DNA of 64,000 nucleotides, taken from Burkholderia humptydooensis. Its GTDB lineage: Bacteria > Pseudomonadota > Gammaproteobacteria > Burkholderiales > Burkholderiaceae. Position numbers and translations under genes: made by a program. The notes beneath the pieces were generated by a model. That model was given only the letters and a program-made list of their open reading frames with translations. It did not search any database and was not told the origin of the DNA. Position 1 is the stretch's first letter; each line of letters starts with the position of its first letter. The stretch covers positions 372,001 through 436,000 of the forward strand of contig NZ_CP013380.1 in assembly GCF_001513745.1 (NCBI RefSeq), read 5' to 3'. Positions 24,739 through 33,762 of this stretch are shown piece after piece.

Positions 24739-24974
24739 GATCCCGCCGGGCCATGCCCGCCGCCGCCGTTTCGGCGAGCCGCGCGCATCACGGTCCCGGC
24801 CGGCCTCAGTCGCCGGTTTCGTCCTTTTGAGTGCGCAACTTCGCGCGTGGCGGAAGGTATCGATGACCGTGCAATCTTCAGTTCTTTTGCGTCGCTGCGA
24901 GCCGTCGGCCGCGGCGGCTTCCCCGGCTCCCGCTGCGAGCCGCTCCCCGGTGACGAACACGGCGGACGGATGCG

Positions 24975-26108
24975 ATGAACATGCGTGCGTCTGAACCCGA
25001 TTTCGCGGTGCTGGGCGGCGGCCTCGTCGGCCGTCTGATCGCGTGGCGCCTCGCGGGCGCGGGGCACCCCGTGTCGCTCTACGAGCGCGGTGACGCGGCG
25101 GGCTCGGGCTCGGCCGCGTGGATCGCGGCCGCGATGCTCGCGCCGCTCGCCGAAGCCGCGAGCGCCGAGCGCTTCATCACCGATCTCGGCGTCGCGTCGC
25201 TCGATCGGTGGCCGGGCTGGCTCGCCGAGCTGCCGGAGCCCGTGTTCTTCCAGCGCAACGGCACGCTCGTCGTCTGGCACCACGCGGACCGGGCGGAAGC
25301 GCCGCTCTTCGAGCGCCGCGTGCGCGCGAATGCGAGCGCCGAGCTGCTCGACGGCGGCCTCGTCACGCTCGCGGGCGCACAGGTCGACGCGGCCGAGCCG
25401 GCGCTCGCCGGACGCTTCGCGCACGGCCTGCTGCTGCCGCGCGAAGGCCAGCTCGACAGCCGCCAGGTGCTGCACGCGCTCGCCGCGGGCCTCGCCGAGC
25501 GCGGCGTCGACGCGCACTGGAACGTCGCCGTCGCGCCCGACGCCGCGCCTGCCGCGCGCATCACGATCGACTGCCGCGGGCTCGGCGCGAAAGCGCAGAT
25601 GCCGGCGCTGCGCGGGATCCGCGGCGAAGTCGCGCGCGTGCATGCGCCCGGCATCGGCTTGACGCGCCCGGTGCGGCTGCTGCATCCGCGCTATCCGCTC
25701 TACGTCGCGCCGAAGGAGAACGATCTTTACGTGATCGGCGCGACCGAGATCGAAGGCGAGGACATGTCGCCCGTCAGCGTGCGCTCCGCGCTCGAGCTGC
25801 TGAGCGCCGCGTTCTCGGTGCATCCGGCGTTCGGCGAAGCGCGTATTCTCGAACTGAATGCGCAGTGCCGGCCGACGCTGCCCGACCATCGTCCGGCGCT
25901 CGTCTGGGACGGCGGCGCGACGCTCGCGGTCAACGGCCTGTACCGGCACGGTTTCATGATCGCGCCGGAAATCGCCGATGCCGCGGCCCGCTTCGCGCAG
26001 GCGCTCGTCGAGCGCACCGTGAAGGACGCCGACACGTTCGCCGCGTGGCGGCGCGACGCGCGCTGGCCGGCGCTGCTGCAGCACCGGGCGGCGCACGCGA
26101 GCGTGTGA
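24975..26108 (+). CDS. thiO: Glycine oxidase, thiamin thiazole synthesis
   Basis: FAD enzyme that oxidises glycine to the imine used by ThiG. The 377-residue protein has the Rossmann motif VLGGGLVGRLIAWRLAGAG (residues 11-29), SGSAAWIAAAMLAP, and the C-terminal VNGLYRHGFMIAP that contacts FAD and substrate. The ATG at 24975 opens the riboswitch-controlled operon thiO-S-G-E. Confidence 0.93.
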   Translation: MNMRASEPDFAVLGGGLVGRLIAWRLAGAGHPVSLYERGDAAGSGSAAWIAAAMLAPLAEAASAERFITDLGVASLDRWPGWLAELPEPVFFQRNGTLVVWHHADRAEAPLFERRVRANASAELLDGGLVTLAGAQVDAAEPALAGRFAHGLLLPREGQLDSRQVLHALAAGLAERGVDAHWNVAVAPDAAPAARITIDCRGLGAKAQMPALRGIRGEVARVHAPGIGLTRPVRLLHPRYPLYVAPKENDLYVIGATEIEGEDMSPVSVRSALELLSAAFSVHPAFGEARILELNAQCRPTLPDHRPALVWDGGATLAVNGLYRHGFMIAPEIADAAARFAQALVERTVKDADTFAAWRRDARWPALLQHRAAHASV

Positions 26109-26156
26109 GCGCCCGGCGATCCGGTCAAATCCGATCCATCGACATCGACAGCCATC

Positions 26157-26354
26157 ATGGACATCCAGGTCAACCAACAGACGCTCTCGCTGCCCGACGG
26201 CGCGACGCTCGCCGACGCGCTCACCGCATACGGCGCGCGTCCGCCTTTCGCGGTCGCGGTCAACGGCGCGTTCGTCGCGCGCACGCAGCATGCGGCGCGC
26301 ACACTCGCCGCGGGCGACAAGCTCGACATCGTGCATCCGGTCGCGGGCGGCTGA
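26157..26354 (+). CDS. thiS: Thiamin biosynthesis sulfur-carrier protein
   Basis: 65-residue ubiquitin-like carrier. It ends with the required Gly-Gly (VHPVAGG), which is adenylated and thiocarboxylated to donate sulfur to ThiG. The FAVAVNGAFVAR core matches the family. Lies between thiO and thiG with short gaps. Confidence 0.95.
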   Translation: MDIQVNQQTLSLPDGATLADALTAYGARPPFAVAVNGAFVARTQHAARTLAAGDKLDIVHPVAGG

Positions 26355-26406
26355 CGCGCCGACGCGCGAGCATCGCCCCCGCCCCCCGTTTCCACAGGAT
26401 CTTCCG

Positions 26407-27222
26407 ATGAAGCCTCTTTCTTCTGCCGATACGCTCACGCTGCACGGCCAAACCTTCGCGAGCCGCGTGCTGCTCGGCACGTCGCGCTATCCGTCGCTGC
26501 AATCGCTGTCCGATTCGATCGCGGCCGCGCGGCCGGGCATGGTGACGGTCGCGCTGCGGCGCCAGATGAACGCCGGCGGGGCCGAGGCCGGCTTCTTCGA
26601 CCTGCTCAAGCGCCACGACGTGCCGCTGTTGCCGAACACGGCCGGCTGCCAGACGGTGGCCGAGGCGGTGACGACGGCACAGATGGCGCGCGAGGTGTTC
26701 GGGACCGACTGGATCAAGCTCGAGCTGATCGGCGACGACTACACGTTGCAGCCGGACCCGATCGGCTTGATCGAGGCGGCGACGCTGCTCGTGAAGGACG
26801 GCTTCAAGGTGCTGCCGTACTGCACCGAGGATCTCGTGATGGGCCGGCGCCTGCTCGACGCCGGCTGCGAGGCGTTGATGCCGTGGGGCGCGCCGATCGG
26901 CACCGGCAAGGGCGTCGTGAACCCGTACGGGCTGCGCGTGCTGCGCGAGCGGCTGCCGGACGTGCCGCTCATCGTCGACGCGGGGCTCGGCGTGCCGTCG
27001 CATGCGTGCCAGGTGATGGAGTGGGGCTTCGACGGCGTGCTGCTGAACACGGCCGTGTCGCAGGCGACGCATCCGGAAATCATGGCGCGCGCGTTCGCGC
27101 GGGGCGTCGAGGCGGGGCGCGCGGCCTATCTCGCGGGGCCGATGGATGCGCGCGAGAGCGCGCACGCGAGCACGCCCGTCGTCGGCATGCCGTTCTGGCA
27201 CCAGGACGGGAGCCACGCATGA
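26407..27222 (+). CDS. thiG: Thiazole synthase
   Basis: Condenses DXP, dehydroglycine and ThiS thiocarboxylate into the thiazole phosphate. The 271-residue TIM barrel shows [23 protein letters not shown], the Schiff-base lysine segment WIKLELIGD, and [13 protein letters not shown]. The ATG at 26407 was chosen because it gives the normal N-terminus. Stop overlaps thiE (ATGA). Confidence 0.95.
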   Translation: MKPLSSADTLTLHGQTFASRVLLGTSRYPSLQSLSDSIAAARPGMVTVALRRQMNAGGAEAGFFDLLKRHDVPLLPNTAGCQTVAEAVTTAQMAREVFGTDWIKLELIGDDYTLQPDPIGLIEAATLLVKDGFKVLPYCTEDLVMGRRLLDAGCEALMPWGAPIGTGKGVVNPYGLRVLRERLPDVPLIVDAGLGVPSHACQVMEWGFDGVLLNTAVSQATHPEIMARAFARGVEAGRAAYLAGPMDARESAHASTPVVGMPFWHQDGSHA

Positions 27223-28319
27223 GCGCCGCGCTGCCCGACGCGTTCTGGCCTCCCGCCGACGAGCTCACCGAAGCCGCCGAGCGGATTCGCGCGACGCTCG
27301 GCGTGTGGCCGCGGCCCGATGCGCGCACGCGAATCTGTCTCGCGCCGCCCGAGCATCCGCGTGCGGGCGACCTGTGGGTCGCGACCGCGGGCGAGGCCGG
27401 CGCGCACGCTGCGCACCTCGCGCGGCTGACCGCGGCGGGTGCGCAGGCGATCGTCATCGACGACGTGTCGGCGACGCTCCACACGGGCGCGGCGCGCCAT
27501 GCGCTCGCCTCGCGCGCGCCGCTCGCCGACGACTGGATCGCGGCGCTCGCCGCCTTTCTCGATTGCGGCTTCGCCGCGCCCGACGCGCTCGTGCTCGCGC
27601 TCGCGTGGCGCGACGGCGACGAGGCGCGCGGCGACGATCCGTGGCCCGTCGAGCCGGCGCGCTTTCCGCGCGTGCTCGGCGTGCCCGCCGCGCCCGAGCC
27701 TGCGTTTGCGCCGTGCCCGCAGCGGCTCGGCCTGTATCCGGTGCTGCCGAGCGCCGAATGGGTCGAGCGCGTGCTCGACTGCGGCGTGCGGACCGCGCAG
27801 TTGCGCGTGAAGGACGCGTCGCCCGACGCGCTGCGCGCGGAGGTCGCGCGGGCCGTCGCCGCGGGCCGCCGCCATCCGGACGCGCGCGTGTTCATCAACG
27901 ATCACTGGCGGCTCGCGCTCGACGCGGGCGCGTACGGCATCCACCTCGGCCAGGAGGATCTGGAGACCGCCGACCTTTGCGCGATCGCGCAGGCGGGCGT
28001 GCGGCTCGGCCTGTCGAGCCACGGCTACTACGAAATGCTCGTCGCGCTGCAATTGAAGCCGAGCTACCTCGCGCTCGGCCCGGTGTTCGCGACCGCGACG
28101 AAAGCGGTTGCCGCACCGCCGCAGGGCCTCGCGCGGCTCGCGCGCTACGCGCGCTTCGCGGGTCCGCAGGCGCCGCTCGTCGCGATCGGCGGAATCGCCG
28201 TGGACACGCTCGGCGCGGTGCTGGCGGCGGGCGTCGGCAGCGCCGCCGTCGTCAGTGCGATCACGGGCGCGGACGATTATCGGGCGGAGATTATTGCAAT
28301 GCAGCAAAATTTCGCATGA
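27219..28319 (+). CDS. thiE: Thiamin-phosphate synthase with N-terminal extension
   Basis: Joins HMP-pyrophosphate and thiazole phosphate to make thiamin phosphate. The ThiE barrel occupies about residues 168-366: [52 protein letters not shown]. The first ~165 residues are an extension absent from ordinary ~210-residue ThiE. It contains [21 protein letters not shown] and a [11 protein letters not shown] phrase, possibly a relic of a fused ThiD-like or duplicated domain. The usual ISTHS-type loop reads LSSHGYYE. The start overlaps thiG. Confidence 0.88.
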   Translation: MSAALPDAFWPPADELTEAAERIRATLGVWPRPDARTRICLAPPEHPRAGDLWVATAGEAGAHAAHLARLTAAGAQAIVIDDVSATLHTGAARHALASRAPLADDWIAALAAFLDCGFAAPDALVLALAWRDGDEARGDDPWPVEPARFPRVLGVPAAPEPAFAPCPQRLGLYPVLPSAEWVERVLDCGVRTAQLRVKDASPDALRAEVARAVAAGRRHPDARVFINDHWRLALDAGAYGIHLGQEDLETADLCAIAQAGVRLGLSSHGYYEMLVALQLKPSYLALGPVFATATKAVAAPPQGLARLARYARFAGPQAPLVAIGGIAVDTLGAVLAAGVGSAAVVSAITGADDYRAEIIAMQQNFA

Positions 28320-28356
28320 TAATTTGACAATCTCTGACTGGAGCGCGTGAGCGGCC

Positions 28357-28389
28357 TTGACGACATCATTCCGATGCAGGCCCTATAAT
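28357..28389 (+). promoter_or_regulatory. Candidate promoter of the mla operon
   Basis: A perfect TATAAT (28384-28389) lies 33 bases before the mlaF start. A TTGACG stands at 28357-28362, but the 21-base spacer is longer than the usual 16-18, so the -35 assignment is uncertain. Confidence 0.45.
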
Positions 28390-28421
28390 TCGGCGTTCTG
28401 CGTATAAGGATTGTCAGCTCC

Positions 28422-29240
28422 GTGAGCTCCTCCTCCGAGTCCCTGCTAGAGCTTCGCGACGTCGATTTCGGCTACGGCGAGCGTCTCGTCCTGTCGAACC
28501 TGAACATGCGCTTCGCGCGCGGCCGGGTGGTCGCGGTGATGGGCGGTTCCGGCTGCGGCAAGACCACCGTGCTGCGCCTGATCGGCGGGCTCGTGCGCGC
28601 GCGCCGCGGCCAGGTGCTGTTCGACGGCGCCGACATCGGCGCGCAGACGCGCGACGGGCTGTACGCGCTGCGCCGCAAGATGGGCATGCTGTTCCAGTTC
28701 GGCGCGCTCTTCACCGACATGTCGGTGTTCGACAACGTCGCGTTCGCGCTGCGCGAGCATACCGACCTGCCCGAAGAGCTGATCCGCGATCTCGTGCTGA
28801 TGAAGCTCAACGCGGTCGGCCTGCGCGGCGCGCGCGACCTGATGCCGTCCGAGGTGTCGGGCGGGATGGCGCGGCGCATCGCGCTCGCGCGCGCGATCGC
28901 GCTCGACCCGCAGCTCATCATGTACGACGAGCCGTTCGCGGGCCTCGACCCGATTTCGCTCGGCATCACCGCAAACCTGATCCGCACGCTGAACCACGCG
29001 CTCGGCGCGACGTCGATTCTCGTCACGCACGACGTGCCGGAATCGTTCGCGATCGCGGATTACGTGTACTTCCTGGCGAACGGCGGCGTGCTGGCCGAGG
29101 GCACGCCCGACGCGCTGCGCGCGTCGACCGATCCGAGCGTGCGCCAGTTCATCGACGGCGCGCCGGACGGCCCGTTCAAATTTCACTACATGAGCCAGCC
29201 GCTCGCGGCGGACTTCGGACTTGGCGGAGGGCGCAGATGA
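28422..29240 (+). CDS. mlaF: Phospholipid transport ATPase MlaF
   Basis: ATPase of the MlaFEDB inner-membrane complex that shuttles phospholipids between the inner membrane and the periplasmic carrier MlaC. Walker A GGSGCGKTT is near residues 42-50, followed by LFQFGALFTDM, signature VSGGMARRIALARAIA and Walker B LIMYDEPFAGLDP. GTG start at 28422, 272 residues. Overlaps mlaE by ATGA. Confidence 0.94.
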   Translation: MSSSSESLLELRDVDFGYGERLVLSNLNMRFARGRVVAVMGGSGCGKTTVLRLIGGLVRARRGQVLFDGADIGAQTRDGLYALRRKMGMLFQFGALFTDMSVFDNVAFALREHTDLPEELIRDLVLMKLNAVGLRGARDLMPSEVSGGMARRIALARAIALDPQLIMYDEPFAGLDPISLGITANLIRTLNHALGATSILVTHDVPESFAIADYVYFLANGGVLAEGTPDALRASTDPSVRQFIDGAPDGPFKFHYMSQPLAADFGLGGGRR

Positions 29241-30004
29241 TCAGCGCGATCGGGCGTTTCGTGATCGGCGGACTCGGGCGCACGGGCTATGCGACCCGGA
29301 TGTTCTTGCGCGTCGTGCTCGAATTCTTTTCGCTGTTGCGGCGGCCACGGCTCGTCACGAAGCAGATCCACTTCCTCGGCAATTATTCGTTCGTGATCAT
29401 CGCCGTGTCGGGCCTGTTCGTCGGCTTCGTGCTCGGCCTGCAGGGCTACTACACGCTGAACCGCTACGGCTCCGAGCAGGCGTTGGGCCTGCTCGTCGCG
29501 CTGTCGCTCGTGCGCGAGCTCGGCCCCGTCGTGTCGGCGCTGCTGTTCGCGGGCCGCGCGGGCACGTCGCTCACAGCCGAGATCGGACTGATGAAGGCGG
29601 GCGAGCAACTGACCGCGCTCGAGATGATGGCTGTCGATCCGCTGAAGAACGTGATCGCGCCGCGGATGTGGGCGGGCGTCATCGCGATGCCGCTGCTCGC
29701 GGCGATCTTCAGCGCGGTGGGCGTGCTCGGCGGCTACATCGTCGGCGTGCTGCTGATCGGCGTCGATCCCGGCGCGTTCTGGTCGCAGATGCAAGGCGGC
29801 GTCGAAGTGTGGGCCGACGTCGGCAACGGCGTGCTCAAGAGCGTCGTGTTCGGCTTCGCCGTCACGTTTATCGCGCTGTTTCAGGGTTACGAAGCGAAGC
29901 CGACGCCCGAGGGCGTGTCGCACGCGACGACCAAGACTGTCGTGTACGCGTCGCTTGCCGTACTCGGCCTCGATTTCCTGCTGACCGCGTTGATGTTCAG
30001 CTAA
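29237..30004 (+). CDS. mlaE: Phospholipid transport permease MlaE
   Basis: Membrane subunit of the Mla complex, 255 residues with about five hydrophobic segments. Family phrases GLFVGFVLGLQGYYTLNRYG, LFAGRAGTSLTAEIGLMKAG and LEMMAVDPL are present. Co-translated with mlaF. Confidence 0.94.
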   Translation: MISAIGRFVIGGLGRTGYATRMFLRVVLEFFSLLRRPRLVTKQIHFLGNYSFVIIAVSGLFVGFVLGLQGYYTLNRYGSEQALGLLVALSLVRELGPVVSALLFAGRAGTSLTAEIGLMKAGEQLTALEMMAVDPLKNVIAPRMWAGVIAMPLLAAIFSAVGVLGGYIVGVLLIGVDPGAFWSQMQGGVEVWADVGNGVLKSVVFGFAVTFIALFQGYEAKPTPEGVSHATTKTVVYASLAVLGLDFLLTALMFS

Positions 30005-30016
30005 GCCTTTTCTGGG

Positions 30017-30526
30017 ATGACGATGAAAAAGATTGCTCTCGACTTCTGGGTCGGCCTCTTCGTGGTGCTGGGCTTTCTCGCGTTGCTGTTTCTCGCGCTG
30101 AAGGTCGGCAACATGAGCTCGCTGTCGTTTCAGCCGACTTACGCGGTGAAGATGAAGTTCGACAACATCGGCGGCCTGAAGCCGCGCGCGGCCGTCAAGA
30201 GCGCGGGTGTCGTGGTCGGGCGGGTGAAGACGATCGGCTTCGACACGAACACCTACCAGGCGCTCGTCACGATCGATCTCGACAAGCAATACCCGTTTCC
30301 GAAGGATTCGTCTGCGAAGATCCTGACGTCGGGCCTGCTCGGCGAGCAGTACATCGGCCTCGATCCGGGCGGCGACGCGGAAATGCTGAAGGCGGGCGAT
30401 ACGATCACGATGACGCAGTCGGCGATCGTGCTCGAGAACCTGATCGGCCAGTTCCTGTACAGCAAGGCCGCGGACGCGGGCGGCGCGAAGCCGGCCGCCG
30501 CCGCATCGGGCGCGGCGGCACAGTGA
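30017..30526 (+). CDS. mlaD: MCE-domain lipid-binding protein MlaD
   Basis: Periplasmic hexameric MCE ring anchored by one N-terminal helix (about residues 11-30, WVGLFVVLGFLALLFLALKV). The MCE core includes FDNIGGLKPRAAVKSAGV and LTSGLLGEQYIGLDPGG. The 169-residue length fits single-MCE MlaD. ATG at 30017 or 30023. Ends with an Ala-rich tail. Confidence 0.92.
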   Translation: MTMKKIALDFWVGLFVVLGFLALLFLALKVGNMSSLSFQPTYAVKMKFDNIGGLKPRAAVKSAGVVVGRVKTIGFDTNTYQALVTIDLDKQYPFPKDSSAKILTSGLLGEQYIGLDPGGDAEMLKAGDTITMTQSAIVLENLIGQFLYSKAADAGGAKPAAAASGAAAQ

Positions 30527-30573
30527 ACGCCGCGCAAGCGGCATACGAGAGCAGAAGCGAGGGGAAGAACATC

Positions 30574-31521
30574 ATGCAGACGATCCGCATCAGCCGCGCG
30601 GTGCTGGCGATCTCGGCCGCCGCGGCATTGAGCGGTTGCGCGACGGTCCAGACGCCGACGAAGGGCGATCCGTTCGAAGGCTTCAACCGGACGATGTACA
30701 CGTTCAACGACAAGGTCGACCAGTACGCGCTCAAGCCGGTCGCGCGCGGCTACCAGTGGGCGGTGCCGCAGCCGATGCGCGACAGCGTGACGAACTTCTT
30801 CTCGAACATCGGCGACGTCTACATCGCGGCGAACAACCTCGTGCAGTTGAAGATCGCCGACGGCGTCGGCGACATCATGCGCGTCGTGATCAACACGGTG
30901 TTCGGCGTGGGCGGCCTGTTCGACGTCGCGACGCTCGCGAAGCTGCCGAAGCACGCGAACGACTTCGGCGTGACGCTCGGCCACTACGGCGTGCCGAGCG
31001 GCCCATACCTCGTGCTGCCGCTGCTCGGCCCGAGCACGGTGCGCGATACGGCGGGCCTCGCCGTCGACTACGCGGGCAACCCGCTCACCTACGTGCGGCC
31101 CGACAGCGTGAGCTGGGGCCTGTTCGGCCTGAACCTCGTGAACACGCGCGCGAACCTGCTGGGCGCGGGCGACGTGCTCGAGGCGGCCGCGATCGACAAG
31201 TATTCGTTCGTGCGCAATGCGTACCTGCAGCGCCGCCAGGCGCTGATCGGCGGCAGCACGGGCGCGCAGTCGAACCTGCCGGATTACGGCAACGAAGCGC
31301 CGCCGCCGAATTACGAGATGCCGGAAGAGGGCGCCGCGGCGCCCGCGAGCGGCGCGGCCGCGGCATCGGCGGCCTCCGGCGCGGCGCCTGCCGCGGCGGG
31401 GTCGGGCACGCCGGCAACGGCCTCGGCGCCGAATCCGGGCAGCGCGACCAACGTGCCCGCGCAGCAGGTCGTGCCGCCGTCGCCGGGTGGCATTCGTCTG
31501 CCGAGCATCCGGCTGCACTGA
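30574..31521 (+). CDS. mlaA: Outer-membrane lipoprotein MlaA (VacJ)
   Basis: Outer-membrane channel protein that extracts mislocalised phospholipids and hands them to MlaC. The signal peptide ends in lipobox ALSG/C with Cys22. The VacJ core runs about 30-245: DPFEGFNRTMYTFND, NNLVQLKIADG, GVGGLFDVAT, GVPSGPYLVLPLLGP. A 70-residue Ala/Pro/Gly-rich tail extends it to 315 residues, longer than the ~250 of E. coli MlaA. I used ATG 30574 after GAGGGGAAG; a GTG overlapping the mlaD stop is in frame but less likely. Here mlaA sits inside the mla operon. Confidence 0.93.
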   Translation: MQTIRISRAVLAISAAAALSGCATVQTPTKGDPFEGFNRTMYTFNDKVDQYALKPVARGYQWAVPQPMRDSVTNFFSNIGDVYIAANNLVQLKIADGVGDIMRVVINTVFGVGGLFDVATLAKLPKHANDFGVTLGHYGVPSGPYLVLPLLGPSTVRDTAGLAVDYAGNPLTYVRPDSVSWGLFGLNLVNTRANLLGAGDVLEAAAIDKYSFVRNAYLQRRQALIGGSTGAQSNLPDYGNEAPPPNYEMPEEGAAAPASGAAAASAASGAAPAAAGSGTPATASAPNPGSATNVPAQQVVPPSPGGIRLPSIRLH

Positions 31522-31635
31522 TTCGGCACTTACATCGGTTACAGCCGGAAACGATTCTGACGGCGGCCGGCGCGAACTTGCGCGGCAGCCGAGGGTTCCA
31601 AGTCTGGCATCGACTCACACAAGCAGGTCATACCT

Positions 31636-32268
31636 ATGAAGAAACTGTTCCTGATCCCCGTTTTTGCCGTGCTGTTCTCGTTCGGCGCGGCCGTCGCGCA
31701 TGCGGAAGTCGACCAGTCGAACCCGCAGGCGCTCATCAAGTCCGCGACGCAGCAGGTGCTCGACGAGGTGCGCGCGCAGACGATCAAGCAGGGCGACACC
31801 GCCCGCATCATGACGATCGTCAACAGGGACATCCTGCCGTACACCGATTTCCGCCGCACGACGCAGCTCGCGATGGGCCGCAACTGGCGCACCGCGACGC
31901 CCGCCCAGCAGCAGCAGGTGATCGAGCAGTTCAAGCAACTGCTGATCCGCACCTATTCGGGCGCGCTCGCGCAACTGAAGCCGGACCAGCAGATCCAGTA
32001 CCCGCCGTTCCGCGCCGATGCGGACGCCACCGACGTCGTCGTGCGCACGGTCGCGATGAACAACGGCCAGCCGGTGCAGATCGACTACCGTCTGTACAAG
32101 ACGACGCAGGGCTGGCGCGTCTATGACCTGAACGTGCTGGGCGCCTGGCTGATCCAGACCTACCAGCAGCAGTTCAGCGAGAAGATCCAGCAAAGCGGCG
32201 TCGACGGCCTGATCCAGTTCCTGACCGAGCGCAACCAGCAGCTTGCCTCGGGCAAGCAGGCATCGTGA
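31636..32268 (+). CDS. mlaC: Periplasmic phospholipid carrier MlaC
   Basis: Soluble periplasmic lipid shuttle between MlaA and MlaFEDB. Signal peptide ends AVAHA/EV near residue 23. Ttg2D-type phrases are seen: DILPYTDFRRTTQLAMGRNW, TYSGAL, and WRVYDLNVLGAWLIQTYQQQF. 210 residues. Stop overlaps the mlaB GTG (GTGA). Confidence 0.93.
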   Translation: MKKLFLIPVFAVLFSFGAAVAHAEVDQSNPQALIKSATQQVLDEVRAQTIKQGDTARIMTIVNRDILPYTDFRRTTQLAMGRNWRTATPAQQQQVIEQFKQLLIRTYSGALAQLKPDQQIQYPPFRADADATDVVVRTVAMNNGQPVQIDYRLYKTTQGWRVYDLNVLGAWLIQTYQQQFSEKIQQSGVDGLIQFLTERNQQLASGKQAS

Positions 32269-32534
32269 GCCGCTTCGACTCCGGCGCGACGCTGACCCAC
32301 GCGAGCGCGAAGGCCGCGCTCGCGCAAGGGCTCGCGCGCATCGACGCGGGCGCGACCGCCGTCGACTGCGGCGCGCTCGCGCAGTTCGATTCGTCGGCGC
32401 TCGCGGTGCTGCTCGCGTGGCAGCGCGCCGCGCGGGCGCGCGGGGTGACGCTCGACATCGTCAACCTGCCGCCGAAGCTCGCGAGCCTCGCGCAGGCGTA
32501 CGGCGTCGATACACTTCTCTCCGGGCGACATTGA
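32265..32534 (+). CDS. mlaB: STAS-domain protein MlaB
   Basis: Small cytoplasmic STAS protein that stabilises MlaF. The 89-residue product shows the STAS pattern TAVDCGALAQFDSSALAVLLAW followed by VTLDIVNLPPKLASLAQAYGVD. GTG start within the mlaC stop. Last gene of mlaFEDACB. Confidence 0.87.
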   Translation: MSRFDSGATLTHASAKAALAQGLARIDAGATAVDCGALAQFDSSALAVLLAWQRAARARGVTLDIVNLPPKLASLAQAYGVDTLLSGRH

Positions 32535-32835
32535 CGCCCGCGTCCGGGCCCGCCTGCGGCCGCCGCGCCGTTTGCGAGCCCGCTCCGTTCCGTTGATCGA
32601 CAGGGCGCGCGCCCGCCGCCAGCCGGGCCGGGCGTGACCGATGCGCGCAAAGCGCGGCTCGACGCATTCGCGGCGCGCGTCGCGCGTCCGGGCGTCGACT
32701 CCGGGTTCCCCACGCCGGCCGGCCTGGCCGGTTTGCCCTATAATCAACCGTTTTGCGGGACTGCCGAACGGTCCCCATTTCCCCTTTCGCATCGAGCATA
32801 AAGAAGGCGCTGCGGCCGTCGTGCCGCGCTCAGTC
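32535..32835 (+). promoter_or_regulatory. Intergenic region before the ABC-2 transporter, with TATAAT box
   Basis: About 300 bases without a supported gene. It contains GCCCTATAATCAACC, with TATAAT at 32739-32744 about 90 bases before the next start. No good -35 lies 16-18 bases upstream. I see no terminator with a T-tract after mlaB. Confidence 0.3.
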
Positions 32836-33762
32836 ATGTCAGCCATAGAAATCCGTCACGTCAAGAAGCGCTACAAGTCGCTTCAGGCGCTCAAGGGCGT
32901 CAGCCTGTCGGTCGAGGAAGGCGAGTTTTTCGGTCTGCTCGGCCCGAACGGCGCAGGCAAGACCACACTCATCAGCATTCTCGCCGGCCTTGCGCGCGCC
33001 GACGAAGGCACCATCGCGGTGCGCGGCCACGACGTCGTCAAGGATTTCCGGGCGGCGCGGCGCGCGCTCGGCGTCGTCCCGCAGGAACTCGTGTTCGATC
33101 CGTTCTTCACGGTGCGCGAGACGCTGCGCATCCAGTCCGGCTACTTCGGGCTGCACCGCAACGACGACTGGATCGACGAAGTGATGGCGAACCTCGATCT
33201 CACCGACAAGGCCGACGCGAACATGCGCGCGCTGTCGGGCGGGATGAAGCGGCGCGTGCTCGTCGCGCAGGCGCTCGTGCACCGGCCGCCCGTGATCGTG
33301 CTCGACGAGCCGACGGCGGGCGTCGACGTCGAACTGCGCCAGACGCTGTGGAAGTTCATCTCGCGACTCAACCGCGAAGGCCACACGATCGTGCTGACCA
33401 CCCACTATCTCGAGGAAGCCGAATCGCTCTGCGACCGCATCGCGATGCTCCGGCGCGGCGAAGTCGTCGCGCTCGACCGCACGCGCGCGCTGCTGCAGCG
33501 TTTCTCGGGGCTGCAACTGTTCGTGCGGCTGTCGCGCGGCGCGCTGCCCGCCGAGCTGCGCGCGCTCGAGGCCGAGCCCGCGCCCGCCGCGGCGCCCGAG
33601 CATCTGCTGCGGATCACCGATTACGACGAGGTCGAGCGGATTCTGTCGCTATGCCGCGCGGCCGGCTGTGGCTTCGACGAGATCGAGATCCGCAAGGCCG
33701 ATCTGGAGGATGTGTTCGTGCAGGTGATGAACGGCGCCGATGTGATCGAGGGGTTGGCATGA
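32836..33762 (+). CDS. ABC-2 type transporter, ATPase
   Basis: ATPase of a NodI/YadG-like exporter, 308 residues. Walker A GPNGAGKTT is near residues 38-46, signature LSGGMKRRVLVAQAL, Walker B VIVLDEPTAGVD, switch His LTTHY. The C-terminal ~80 residues form the usual accessory domain. Partner permease overlaps by ATGA. The exported substrate is unknown. ATG at 32836; an in-frame GTG at 32821 is possible. Confidence 0.87.
   Translation: MSAIEIRHVKKRYKSLQALKGVSLSVEEGEFFGLLGPNGAGKTTLISILAGLARADEGTIAVRGHDVVKDFRAARRALGVVPQELVFDPFFTVRETLRIQSGYFGLHRNDDWIDEVMANLDLTDKADANMRALSGGMKRRVLVAQALVHRPPVIVLDEPTAGVDVELRQTLWKFISRLNREGHTIVLTTHYLEEAESLCDRIAMLRRGEVVALDRTRALLQRFSGLQLFVRLSRGALPAELRALEAEPAPAAAPEHLLRITDYDEVERILSLCRAAGCGFDEIEIRKADLEDVFVQVMNGADVIEGLA

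Noticed and set aside
26883-27218. Extension of thiE upstream in the same frame
   Set aside because: It runs inside thiG in another frame. The ATG at 27219 overlapping the thiG stop is the natural start.
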